In this document: positions 41,945 to 50,372 of the stretch, piece after piece
How the letters are laid out: each line of letters begins with the position of its first letter
How positions within the stretch are numbered: the stretch's first letter is position 1
NCBI GenBank assembly: GCA_902774185.1
Contig: CACYHE010000001.1
Span: 1 to 64,000 of the forward strand
Length of the DNA stretch: 64,000 nucleotides
DNA from: an uncultured Bacteroidales bacterium
Lineage (GTDB): Bacteria > Bacteroidota > Bacteroidia > Bacteroidales > Paludibacteraceae
Reading direction: 5' to 3'
The notes under the pieces: model-generated
The model's input: the letters and a program-made list of their open reading frames with translations, nothing else
Databases searched by the model: none
What the model was told of the DNA's origin: nothing
Translations under genes and position numbers: made by a program

Positions 41945-44900
41945 ATGACAATTAGAATTTTTCATGTTTCGGACTTCCATTTGAATAAGAAGCTCCTGAA
42001 AGATTGGAACGACTATATGAAGGTCGCTTTTATTAACTTTGTAAATGAGAACAAAGGAGAAGAGAATTTTATTGTATGCACCGGAGATATGGTGGATAAG
42101 GGAGGCGCTGAGTTCGGAGGTATCGAAGCAGGATTGCAAAAGTTCAAAGAATCCGTTATAGATTCGATTATTACAGAAACAGGTATACCCGTAGAGAGAT
42201 TCATAATCGCCCCAGGAAATCACGATATATATCGAGATGCAGATCCTGACTATGTTCGTGAAGGTGTAAGAAAGCGGATTAATGATGAAAATGGTGATAA
42301 AATTAATGAATATGTAGGTGGAATGCTTGCCGGTAAGCGGGATGTGTCAAAACGAGTAGAAGCTTATTTTGATTTTGCAAAAGACTTGTATAAAGGGATA
42401 GACAATGTAGTGATTAATTACTTGGGAGGTATATATAATTACGAATTGAATGACCATAATATTTCGTTTGTTTCATTTAATACAGCATGGAATTGTAGTG
42501 ATGATAAAGATCGAGAATGCGGGTTGGCTATAGGAGAACCTCAATACAAAGTATGTAAGGCGGCTGTCTTAAATAATGCAGTAAAAATTGCGATAATGCA
42601 CCATCCGTTGGATTGGTTGAGGTTTGAAAAACAAACGATACAAACATGGGTGAGGCAAGATTTTGATTTGTTATTGATGGGGCACATCCATGAAAATGAT
42701 ACGCTATTAACAAAGAACCATGCTGGAAGTATAATACTGAATTTTGCTCCAAGTTTCACGAGCGATATACGCAAACCATCAAAAGTGTATGGGAATGGTT
42801 TTACGATGATTGATTATGATATAGAGAATAGATTATTGGATTTCTCTTATCAAAGATATCAACATAGCAACAGAAGTTATGAGCTAAATCACGACTATGA
42901 GGAAGATGGTCATTTTAAAGCCGAGATTACGGAGGGCGATAGTGATAAATTAGAACATTTAGTTGGCCGTTGCATGGGGTACCTCAAACAACACCGAATC
43001 CCAGAAATAGATAATAGCATTATACCGCAAAAAGCTCAGGCCATAAAGACTCTTAATGAGGCTTTTGTAATGCCACCTTTGACCAAAAATGGTGATATAG
43101 AGAGAAAGGAGGAATATTCACTTGCGGATATCTTAAGTGCCCAAGCCAATGTTGTGCTTTTTGGTCAGCATGAGAGTGGAAAGACTACGTTACTGAAAAA
43201 GATGATATTGGATTATGTAGAAAACGATAATGTATTCGGTTTGATACCTGTATATTATGATTTCGGAATTACTACAAATCAAGATATTGAGACGATTATC
43301 AAAAATTATTTAGATTGCAATAGTTCGGAAGTGCAGATGCTTCTTGAAAATTCGAAACTGATACTATTGGTTGATAACTACAATCCATATACGTCACAAA
43401 AGGAGCAGACAAAAAAATTATATAACTTCATAGTAGATAATTCTATTCGCGTAATTGCTACATCAAACTATGATAATATTAACCGAGTTCCAGAAAGTTT
43501 TGTGGATAATAATGAAATAGCATGCGAATATTATTTTATCCATCAATTCCGCTCAACGAACATAAAAGAACTAATAACAAAATGGTCTCCTGATCTTCAG
43601 GTGTTAGAACGAAATAAGAAAATTGAGGATTTGGTTAACCGATTCTGTTCATTTTCTTTGCCATGTACAGCTATGTCGGTGTCGTTGTATCTGTGGAGTA
43701 CAGAGAATAGCACTCGAGAACCTGTGAATCCATCGATACTTCTGGATATATATATGGAAATAGTTTTGGAGAAAATCTCGATTGACAATATATATGTAAA
43801 GACATTCGATTATGAAAATAAAGCCAATCTCCTTGCGTATCTAGCCCAATCTATTCACGATGAACTACAAAATAATCCAGCATATACCTTATCCAAGGGT
43901 CATTATATTACAAAAATAGAAGACTATATCAAAACGGTTGTTGGATATGAGGATGTTGATGCAGAAAAGGTTGCGAATTATTTGATAGATAGAAAAGTTT
44001 TTGTTCTAAGGGATGGGAATATAGAGTTTGCGCATGCTTGTTTTTATTATTTCTTCTTGGCTAAACGAATGGATAATAATCCAGATTTCCGAGATATGGT
44101 AGTAAAACGGGAGAATTACATCAAGTACGCACGAGTGATAGAATATTATAGTGGACTCAAGCGCTCGGATAAACAGTTGTTAGAATTTTTATTCGATGAG
44201 TTTGAGCATTTTTTCGCTGGGGCACAGTTTATATATGAAGACGAAGACATAGACAAGTTCTTTACCCTTGTGCGAAAAGGACAAGTTAGTCACCTGCCAT
44301 TTATACAAAAGATAAGTCCAGAAAAAGTCATTGAGCATAAGCCGACAGAAAAGGAGGTGGAAAATAAGGTATTAGCAGTTGCGGATAAGAAACTATCACA
44401 GATTAAAGATCAGTTATGTACCCCACAAAATTTCTCGCCGAATACATTGCTGTTATTGATAAGTCGTGTATTACGCAATCTGGATGGAGTGGAGGATGTT
44501 AACCTGAAGCAAAAAGTATATGATTCACTAATAAAGAATGCCTTGATTTATATTATGGTAGTTAAGAATAGTTTGGCATTATATGCGAACGAACACAAAG
44601 GGTGTTTGCCAGCTGTTTATGGGGATGTTAAGGATGTGGGATTGTTTTTGCGCCTTATGCCTTTAAATTTACAGATGAATCTTGGTGAAATCATGGCAAC
44701 AAGAAAATTACTAGTGTGCTTTAAGAATAAATATCAGCAAGATTTGCGTGAGGATGTCAGTGATATAGAGAAATTTATATCATTAGGTTTGATGTGGGAT
44801 TGTACGGGATTGGAGAATAAGAAGGCATTAACTAAATATATAAAGAAATTAGGGAATAATTCGGCGCAAGATTACGTGTTATTAAAACTATTATGGAATT

Positions 44901-45070
44901 TCAATAATAAAGTAGCATTGGGTTCCAAAGAAGAAGATGAATATATAGATTTATTGGTAGAACTTAAGGCAAAGCAAAGATTAATAGATAAGTTGTTCAA
45001 GGGTAACATGAAACGGCAATTAAAGGAAGCCAGAAACAGAAAAATGATAGAAGAAGGAAAAAAATCATGA
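41945..45070 (+). CDS. metallophosphoesterase-STAND NTPase fusion (predicted NLR-like immune protein)
   Basis: 1041 residues. Residues 1-300 are a calcineurin-like phosphoesterase with all metal-ligand motifs: VSDFHLN, CTGDMVDKGG, APGNHD, MHHPLDW and LMGHIHEND. Residues about 390-560 hold a P-loop NTPase with Walker A LFGQHESGKTTLL, a Walker B-like KLILLVDNYN and a sensor-like RVIATSNYD, matching NACHT/STAND switches. The C-terminal 450 residues are helical and may sense a target. The gene stands alone with its own promoter in a defence island. Prediction: target binding to the C-terminal part opens the switch and activates the phosphoesterase (nuclease or phosphatase). Confidence 0.7.
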   Translation: MTIRIFHVSDFHLNKKLLKDWNDYMKVAFINFVNENKGEENFIVCTGDMVDKGGAEFGGIEAGLQKFKESVIDSIITETGIPVERFIIAPGNHDIYRDADPDYVREGVRKRINDENGDKINEYVGGMLAGKRDVSKRVEAYFDFAKDLYKGIDNVVINYLGGIYNYELNDHNISFVSFNTAWNCSDDKDRECGLAIGEPQYKVCKAAVLNNAVKIAIMHHPLDWLRFEKQTIQTWVRQDFDLLLMGHIHENDTLLTKNHAGSIILNFAPSFTSDIRKPSKVYGNGFTMIDYDIENRLLDFSYQRYQHSNRSYELNHDYEEDGHFKAEITEGDSDKLEHLVGRCMGYLKQHRIPEIDNSIIPQKAQAIKTLNEAFVMPPLTKNGDIERKEEYSLADILSAQANVVLFGQHESGKTTLLKKMILDYVENDNVFGLIPVYYDFGITTNQDIETIIKNYLDCNSSEVQMLLENSKLILLVDNYNPYTSQKEQTKKLYNFIVDNSIRVIATSNYDNINRVPESFVDNNEIACEYYFIHQFRSTNIKELITKWSPDLQVLERNKKIEDLVNRFCSFSLPCTAMSVSLYLWSTENSTREPVNPSILLDIYMEIVLEKISIDNIYVKTFDYENKANLLAYLAQSIHDELQNNPAYTLSKGHYITKIEDYIKTVVGYEDVDAEKVANYLIDRKVFVLRDGNIEFAHACFYYFFLAKRMDNNPDFRDMVVKRENYIKYARVIEYYSGLKRSDKQLLEFLFDEFEHFFAGAQFIYEDEDIDKFFTLVRKGQVSHLPFIQKISPEKVIEHKPTEKEVENKVLAVADKKLSQIKDQLCTPQNFSPNTLLLLISRVLRNLDGVEDVNLKQKVYDSLIKNALIYIMVVKNSLALYANEHKGCLPAVYGDVKDVGLFLRLMPLNLQMNLGEIMATRKLLVCFKNKYQQDLREDVSDIEKFISLGLMWDCTGLENKKALTKYIKKLGNNSAQDYVLLKLLWNFNNKVALGSKEEDEYIDLLVELKAKQRLIDKLFKGNMKRQLKEARNRKMIEEGKKS

Positions 45071-45141
45071 AACACATGGATAAGTAAATAAATGGCTTGG
45101 GTGTATCTAATATATTTTGGTGAAATTATAAACTGAAGAAT

Positions 45142-45474
45142 ATGGAAGTAAGAGTATGGTTGGGATATGATTTAGGAGTAAAAGGAGATTATCCCGGATT
45201 GTATGCATGGTTGGATGATCATGATGCTATTGAATGTGGTGAGAGTTTTTGCTCATTTCTGTTTGAATGCTCGGACAGAGATAATCTGAAACCAGAACTC
45301 TTGGCTGCAATACAAAATGCAGTCCAACTATCTCCTACGGATAGGATCTATGTGATCTATCGGCGTAATGACAATCTCACGAGTGGCTCCTTCCTGTGGG
45401 GTAGACGCAAGGCGTGTCCATGGGAAGGATATGGTTCAAAGAGGGAGAATACGGAAGAGTCGGATCCAGAATGA
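45142..45474 (+). CDS. hypothetical partner of the PIN protein (110 aa)
   Basis: It begins MEVRVWLGYDLGVKGDYPGLYAWLDD and ends in an acidic tail, with an ATGA overlap into the PIN gene. The size, pairing and overlap suggest an antitoxin, but the fold (a beta-rich start, no evident DNA-binding motif) is not one I recognise. Confidence 0.55.
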   Translation: MEVRVWLGYDLGVKGDYPGLYAWLDDHDAIECGESFCSFLFECSDRDNLKPELLAAIQNAVQLSPTDRIYVIYRRNDNLTSGSFLWGRRKACPWEGYGSKRENTEESDPE

Positions 45475-45887
45475 ACATCATCGTAGATTCTTGTTTCTGG
45501 ATTGCCTTATATGACGCGAGAGAAGAGGATCGTGAATGGGCAGAAGAGACATGGGATAAGTTGCAAAATGGTAACAAGTTCCTCGTTCCGTATCCAACGA
45601 TGTATGAGTTTATCAATACGCGCTTAATGAGGCGAGAAAAGAATGTGCTGTTCTTTAAGAAGTTATTTGAGTCCGATGTGGTTATCCGGTTATCGGACGA
45701 GCAATATAAGGAGGATGCGTTACGAGTGACATTAGAATCAACGGGACGTGCATTGAGTTTGGTCGATATGACGATTCGGTTAATGATTGCAGATGATACA
45801 ATTAAAAAACATGCTTTGTTAACACTGAATGTGGGAGATTTTAATGATGTGTGCTTGATGAAAAATGTTGAGATGATTACACGGTAA
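45471..45887 (+). CDS. PIN-domain protein (VapC-like)
   Basis: 138 residues. NIIVDSCFWIALYDAREEDREWA carries the first acidic residue of a PIN fold, followed by YPTMYEFINTRL (acidic helix) and later SLVDMTIRLMI and LTLNVGDFNDV for the remaining acidic residues. The start at 45471 overlaps the upstream stop. PIN proteins of toxin-antitoxin pairs cleave tRNA or mRNA. Here it sits in the defence island with a likely antitoxin. Confidence 0.65.
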   Translation: MNIIVDSCFWIALYDAREEDREWAEETWDKLQNGNKFLVPYPTMYEFINTRLMRREKNVLFFKKLFESDVVIRLSDEQYKEDALRVTLESTGRALSLVDMTIRLMIADDTIKKHALLTLNVGDFNDVCLMKNVEMITR

Positions 45888-45939
45888 GCGTGACTAAATG
45901 ATTGAAAAAATGAAATATAATCATTTGATACTAAGTCCT

Positions 45940-46007
45940 TTAAAACCCTATAGCGAAGCGTCCTCTAACCTATAGTGCAACGTCCTCTAAACTAAAATAT
46001 AACCATC
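45940..46007 (+). repeat. CCTATAGCG(A/C)AGCGTCCT repeat spacer (left part)
   Basis: Two units of a 19-20-base repeat (CCTATAGCGAAGCGTCCTCTAA and CCTATAGTGCAACGTCCTCTAA) precede the S23 gene at 46008. Further units follow that gene at 46355-46445. Confidence 0.75.
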
Positions 46008-46400
46008 ATGACGACCTTTCGTAATCTAAACGTATATACCAAATCAAAAGAGTTAGTTAAACAAATATACGAACTCTTGAAGAAATTTCCTCGTGAGGAA
46101 CAGTTTGCTCTGAGCGACCAACTGCGACGTGCAGTAATCTCTATCCCCTCGAATATTGCAGAAGGCTCTGGACGTAACTCGCAAAAGGACCAAGCGCATT
46201 TCTATAACATCGCCTATGGCTCTTTGATGGAGGTGTTCTCCCAATTGGATATTGCATGCGACCTTGGGTATATTAGTCAAGAAGAGTTTAATCAATTGGA
46301 ATTATTAATCAACGAGGAAGCGAAGATGCTATCTGGTCTCATCGCCAAGCGTAAACAACCTATAGCGCAGCGCCCTCAAACCTGTAGCTCCGCGTCCTAA
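46008..46400 (+). CDS. S23-type four-helix-bundle protein (copy 2, AvdA-like)
   Basis: 130 residues: FRNLNVYTKSKELVKQIYEL, FPREEQFALSDQLRRAVISIPSNIAEG and FYNIAYGSLMEVFSQLDIA are the canonical family blocks. This subgroup also includes Avd of diversity-generating retroelements, but no reverse transcriptase or template repeat is present. The last 13 codons (PIAQRPQTCSSAS) come from the CTATAGCGCAGCGTCCT repeat, so the natural C-terminus has been extended or replaced. Confidence 0.88.
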   Translation: MTTFRNLNVYTKSKELVKQIYELLKKFPREEQFALSDQLRRAVISIPSNIAEGSGRNSQKDQAHFYNIAYGSLMEVFSQLDIACDLGYISQEEFNQLELLINEEAKMLSGLIAKRKQPIAQRPQTCSSAS

Positions 46401-46480
46401 TCCCTGTAGTGCAACGTCCTAAAACCTATAGCGCAGCGTCCTATAAACTTAAATGACCAATAACCAATAACCAATAACCA
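46355..46480 (+). repeat. CCTATAGCGCAGCGTCCT and AATAACC repeat array
   Basis: Four units of the GCGCAGCGTCCT type (the first two inside the S23 coding sequence) followed by four AATAACC units (46455-46480). Confidence 0.75.
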
Positions 46481-46486
46481 ATTGAA

Positions 46487-46581
46487 AACAGCCCAATCTT
46501 CGTTTTTAGATTAAAAATCTAAGTTTTTTGAGCAATTATTTGCTTTTTTTTTTGCGTATATGGGATTTTTTTGTACCTTTG
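46487..46581 (+). promoter_or_regulatory. promoter with TTAGATTaaaAATCTAA palindrome
   Basis: TTTG (46551-46554) and TACCTTTG (46574-46581), spacing 19, spacer CGTATATGGGATTTTTTTG. Upstream lie a GCCCAATCTTCGTTTT box and a perfect 7-bp palindrome TTAGATT-aaa-AATCTAA (about 46507-46523), both shared with 35824-35860. Confidence 0.7.
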
Positions 46582-46632
46582 CGCCCAAATTTGTTGTGTG
46601 CATGCGTATATGTGTGCGCACTAAAGGGTGCA

Positions 46633-46734
46633 ATGCAAGAAAAGTCAACATATCATGTACTGACACCTAAGACGGATTTGGGAGAGTCAGAGTACTTCAA
46701 AGCAATAGAGTTTGCTTTGGAAGATCGTCGGTGA
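46633..46734 (+). pseudogene. N-terminal remnant of a YobI-family P-loop NTPase
   Basis: 33 codons: MQEKSTYHVLTPKTDLGESE then YFKAIEFALEDRR and a stop. The LTPK...YxKAIxFALxDxR pattern is the segment directly before the Walker A loop (NIAVTGxYGSGKSS) in YobI-type NTPases. Everything after it is missing. The promoter (46551-46581) is intact, so a short transcript may still be made. Confidence 0.55.
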
Positions 46735-46798
46735 GGAGTATGATGCTGCTCTCCCGAGAGGTTGATGAATCAACCCGGTGGGAAGTGTATGAAAAACG

Positions 46799-46831
46799 GC
46801 AGCGGCACTTAAGTGTGTCGCTGCTATTTTT
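46799..46831. terminator. bidirectional terminator hairpin GCAGCG...CGCTGC
   Basis: GCAGCG (46799-46804) and CGCTGC (46819-46824) with an inner CAC-ttaa-GTG. TATTTTTAG follows on the plus strand and CGTTTTTC on the minus strand. It could end both the YobI remnant transcript and the HNH gene. Confidence 0.55.
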
Positions 46832-46922
46832 AGATTCATCCGCAGATGAGCCAAGGCTTAAATATATATACTCAATGTCGCCGTCCGGCAAGAATAGCCT
46901 TGGAGAACGATGGGGTGTGCCA

Positions 46923-47222
46923 TTAAACCAATTCGTTGTGGTCGCCTGATGCCTTAATAGCACAACTTAATCTGCCGTCAGACTTAGATACGTTATTCCT
47001 CCAGTGGAGTGGGCGTAAGTTGGATAAATTATCTGAACCGCCATGGGCTGCAGGTGAGATGTGATCTATCTCCCAGCCGTAGTCGCTATTGCGATTACCA
47101 TAGGCTCTAAAACTTATCCATGCTCCGCATTGGTCTTTCCTCCAGTAGGTGGAATCATATCCGGGTACCGCTGTACCCTTTTTCCAAACGGCTAATATGG
47201 TTTCATCTGAAAAATTTGCCAT
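46923..47222 (-). CDS. small HNH endonuclease
   Basis: 99 residues. SDETILAVWKKGTAVPGYDS, YRKDQCGAWI-like YWRKDQCGAWISF, and the HNH core GWEIDHISPAAHGGSDNLSNLRPLHWRNNVSKSDG are complete. The family is a widely distributed, stand-alone small HNH group. The start at 47222 (MANFSDE) matches relatives; an upstream ATG at 47249 would add nine residues. It stands alone on the minus strand in the defence island. Confidence 0.85.
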   Translation of the reverse strand: MANFSDETILAVWKKGTAVPGYDSTYWRKDQCGAWISFRAYGNRNSDYGWEIDHISPAAHGGSDNLSNLRPLHWRNNVSKSDGRLSCAIKASGDHNELV

Positions 47223-47723
47223 ACCGATTACATATTGGATAATTTTCACTCGCTATTTCCCGATAGTTCGACCTACTACCCGCTTCTTACCAGACGTAGT
47301 AGGTATCTGGACGAAGACGGTGATTACTTTTTCTCAATCACAGTCGTCTTCGGATTTTTCTGTGCGTACGAGATAGTAACGTATCTACCCGTGATTGCAC
47401 TTCTGGCATGTCCTGTAGGTTTTGATGCCATGACGTAATACCTCCTTCCTCGACCTATATGATTACTAATACCTTTGCCAATCTTTATACCTTAGGCCGA
47501 TTCAGTATAAAAGACTAACGCTTTGTTATTTGCAAATATTATGCCAAAATGAGCAAAATGCTCAAAAACTATATAAAATATGTATGATAAACTGTATTTG
47601 CGGTGTAAAATAGCAGGAATACCTCAAAAGCTCTGCCAAATTGTCAGTCGCTGAGTTCCGGTAAAGATTTTGAAATCTAAAACTGACAAAATGGCAGAAA
47701 TTGAGAAAAAGTAAAGAATTTTC
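47223..47723. other. intergenic region of about 500 bp with long hairpins
   Basis: No gene seen. ACCTACT/AGTAGGT and CCAGA/TCTGG can pair near 47270-47310. GAAGACG-GTGATT (47313-47325) pairs with AATCAC-agt-CGTCTTC (47336-47351), a 13-bp stem with a 3-base bulge followed by GGATTTTT. A TACCTTTG box at 47470-47477 has no matching -33 element. Confidence 0.5.
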
Positions 47724-47754
47724 TTGCGTATTTGAAAAAAATGTAGTAATTTTG
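47724..47754 (+). promoter_or_regulatory. promoter of the RloA-like ATPase gene
   Basis: CTTG at 47723-47726 and TAATTTTG at 47747-47754, 20 bases apart, followed by GCAGCC. The ATG at 47789 is 35 bases downstream. Confidence 0.65.
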
Positions 47755-47788
47755 CAGCCGAATTGAGCACTATGCTCATTATGTGTGT

Positions 47789-49081
47789 ATGTTACTAGAT
47801 TATTTTGTTGAGAATTATCGTTCTGTAGGAGGAGAACAGCATGTGTCCTTGAGTGCTAATAATGGTATTCGAGACACACCAAAAGAGAAAGATCCCGACT
47901 ATGGGGTGCATCGCGTCTCGAACCTGGTTAGGTACGTGAAGGTAATGGCGTTCTATGGATACAACTCCAGTGGAAAGACAAATCTTTTTCTATCAATGTA
48001 TAGGATGCGAAACATGATTATTCACTCAATTCGCTTGAACGATGGAGAACGTTTGCCATATGAGCCTTTTGCTTTCGGAGGAGATTGGGAGAACAAACCC
48101 ACCTCTTTTCGTGTGGTGTTTATGAAAGATGGTGCAACATACGAATATGGCTTTTCGTATAATGCAGATGCTATTGTGTCAGAACAGTTGTATCTCAAGA
48201 TCCCCGGGAGGTCTCGCAAGTTGTGTTTCAATCGCGAGTATTCAAAAATTGTGCCTGATGAGGCATATATGACAGAGTTTGCGGTTGATGCAAAGCAGCT
48301 TAATGCTAACCGCTTGTTGATTTCGTTAGCAGGACAGTTGGGAGGGCAAGTATCCAATGAAGTGTTAGGGTGGTTTAGAACAGAGTTTGATGCATTATCC
48401 GGCAGTATGGATGAGTCGTTTGGGGCATATACCAAAAAGGTTTTAGCGGAGAATGCTCCAATGGCAAAAGAGATAAAGGATTTTATCGGTAGGTTTAATT
48501 TGGGTTTCAATGACGTATTAGCCAAACAGGTTGATGTTGACCAAATACAGTTCCCTGCCGGAATACCAGCGGAAATATTAGCACAAATAAAATCGCAACC
48601 AATTATCGAATTGAATACGAAACATGCCGTGTATGATGAGCATGGTGATGTGGCAGATGAGAGAGTCGTATCTTTGGATGATTATGAGTCGGAAGGAACG
48701 ATAAAACTAGTGCATATGTCGGGTGTGTTAGCACGCGCCTTGCATTATGGTAGTACGATAGCTATAGACGAGTTCGACGCGCGTATACATCCGAATATTT
48801 GTAAGGAGATTGTGGATATATTCAATAGTGCCGAGTCGAATCCGAATGGAGCTCAATTACTAATAACAACACATGACACCAATCTTTTGTCAAACAAGAT
48901 ATTCCGTCGCGACCAGATTTGTTTTGTTAAACAAGATTGTTGCGCACATTCGATAGTGTACCCTTTAATGGAGGTAACGTTGGCAAACGGACAGGCTCCG
49001 AGAAGCGATAGTAATTACGAGAAGAATTATCTGTTGGGGCTATATGATGAAATACCTGACGGAAGAGCATTGCTAAAATAG
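47789..49081 (+). CDS. AAA15-type ATPase, RloA/AbiL-like
   Basis: 430 residues: LLDYFVENYRSVGGEQHVSLSA start, Walker A FYGYNSSGKTNLFLSM (about 51-66), and a C-terminal Walker B AIDEFDARIHPNICKEIVDIF with LLITTHDTNLL. These proteins normally work with an RloB-type nuclease partner in abortive infection. Here the next gene is an S23-type protein and no RloB was found, so the pair may be broken or of another kind. The start at 47789 fits the family; 47783 is possible. Confidence 0.75.
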   Translation: MLLDYFVENYRSVGGEQHVSLSANNGIRDTPKEKDPDYGVHRVSNLVRYVKVMAFYGYNSSGKTNLFLSMYRMRNMIIHSIRLNDGERLPYEPFAFGGDWENKPTSFRVVFMKDGATYEYGFSYNADAIVSEQLYLKIPGRSRKLCFNREYSKIVPDEAYMTEFAVDAKQLNANRLLISLAGQLGGQVSNEVLGWFRTEFDALSGSMDESFGAYTKKVLAENAPMAKEIKDFIGRFNLGFNDVLAKQVDVDQIQFPAGIPAEILAQIKSQPIIELNTKHAVYDEHGDVADERVVSLDDYESEGTIKLVHMSGVLARALHYGSTIAIDEFDARIHPNICKEIVDIFNSAESNPNGAQLLITTHDTNLLSNKIFRRDQICFVKQDCCAHSIVYPLMEVTLANGQAPRSDSNYEKNYLLGLYDEIPDGRALLK

Positions 49082-49093
49082 GAGGAATCGGCG

Positions 49094-49459
49094 ATGTTTG
49101 ATGTAGAAACCAGGATATTTCGTGTACACGGAGTGGATAGAGCGCATCAGGAGGAGATAAGAGCCTATCTACGCGAGAAGCAGCATGAGTATAACATCGC
49201 TGACCAGATCCAACGCTCTGGTACTGCCATCGGTGCCAATCACCGTGAGGCAACTTTCGCAGAGAGTGACTTGGACTTTATCCACAAACTGCAAATTGCA
49301 CAGAAGGAGTGCGGTGAAACGATTTATTGGTTGGAACTGTTAAAAGCAACAGAATATATCTCGGAAGACCAGTTTAATAGTTTGTATGCTGATGCAGAGG
49401 AAATTATGAGAATGCTGACTTCAAGCATAATGACGGCGAGAAAAAGGATTAAAAAGTAA
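49094..49459 (+). CDS. S23-type four-helix-bundle protein (copy 3)
   Basis: 121 residues with REKQHEYNIADQIQRSGTAIGANHREA and SDLDFIHKLQIAQKECGETIYWLELL. It is close to copy 1 (29281-29646) and to the fragment at 35537-35644. It starts 12 bases after the RloA-like gene, so it is probably co-transcribed with it. Function unknown. Confidence 0.88.
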   Translation: MFDVETRIFRVHGVDRAHQEEIRAYLREKQHEYNIADQIQRSGTAIGANHREATFAESDLDFIHKLQIAQKECGETIYWLELLKATEYISEDQFNSLYADAEEIMRMLTSSIMTARKRIKK

Positions 49460-49460
49460 T

Positions 49461-49512
49461 TCATCATTTCATCATTTCATCATTTCCATCATTCCATCAT
49501 TCCATCATTTCA
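49461..49512 (+). repeat. CATCATTT/CATCATTC repeat spacer
   Basis: About seven 7-8-base CATCATT units between the S23 gene and the RhuM promoter. The same unit is found inside the glycosyltransferase gene at 27032-27073. Confidence 0.8.
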
Positions 49513-49568
49513 TCATTCTCCAAAATAATCGCAAAATTCACAAAAAATCAAAGATTTTTATGTGATTA

Positions 49569-49599
49569 TTTGGTCATCTCATTTGTTTTTGTACCTTTG
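49569..49599 (+). promoter_or_regulatory. promoter of the RhuM pseudogene
   Basis: TTTG 49569-49572 and TACCTTTG 49592-49599, spacing 19. An AAAATC-aaa-GATTTT palindrome lies about 25 bases upstream. Confidence 0.65.
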
Positions 49600-49622
49600 C
49601 AAGCTGAAAGGAAAAATAGACC

Positions 49623-50257
49623 ATGGCTAAAAGAAAGGAAATAACAATTAGGTCGTCTGCGGCTGAGTACCTGATGTTTATCAGTGCTGTGGGAGATCAG
49701 CCGAAAAGCGTAGAATTGCGTTATCAAGATGAGAACATCTGGCTGACGCAACGGCTGATGGCGGAGTTGTATGGGGTGGATGTGCGTACTGTAAATTAGC
49801 ACATTCAGAAGATTTATTCCGACAATGAGTTGTCTGAGGAGGCAACCATCCGGAATTTCCGGATAGTTCAAACGGAAGGTGTGCGGCAAGTGGCGCGTGA
49901 AGTGAAACACTATAGTCTGCAGATGATTATTGCTGTAGGATTTAAGGTGAACAACGAACGTGCTGTGCAGTTCCGCAAATGGGCCAACGCGATAGTGAAA
50001 GACTACACGATTCAAGGTTGGATGATGGACGACGAACGGCTGAAACGCGGTGGGACGATCCTGACGAAAGACTACTTCTGAACCTGTGGGATAGGGACGT
50101 GCTGCAGGACGCGGGACGGATCTCTGCGGAGTTGGCGAAAGCGAAAGCGGAGACGGAGTTTGAGAAATACAGGATAGTACAGGATCGGTTGTATCTATCG
50201 GATTTTGACCATTTCTTGGAACTGGAGGAAGATAGCAAACTCACCATCGACCGATGA
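49623..50257 (+). pseudogene. RhuM-family gene with stop, deletion and frameshift
   Basis: The frame from ATG 49623 encodes the RhuM start (VELRYQDENIWLTQRLMAELYGVDVRTVN), then an in-frame TAG (49797-49799), then continues (HIQKIYSDNEL, KHYSLQMIIAVGFKVNNERAVQFRKWA) to KDYF and a stop at 50079-50081. The RhuM C-terminus (DAGRISAELAKAKAETEFEKY...) follows in another frame, with a central segment missing. At least three inactivating changes are present. Confidence 0.75.
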
Positions 50258-50372
50258 GCGGGAAGCATGATGAGAATGGTGAATAGCATTTGGTTTATAG
50301 GAAATGTAAGTAAATAATGCTAAATCCTGCATATTATTGTATGTGGGATTTGTTGTAAAATGTGTAAAAGCT

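Noticed and set aside
46008..46400. Diversity-generating retroelement (Avd-like protein)
   Set aside because: The S23 fold is shared with Avd, but no reverse transcriptase, template repeat or variable repeat pair was found.
46731..46949. 72-aa plus-strand reading frame
   Set aside because: It runs through a terminator-like hairpin and the end of the HNH gene; composition is not protein-like.
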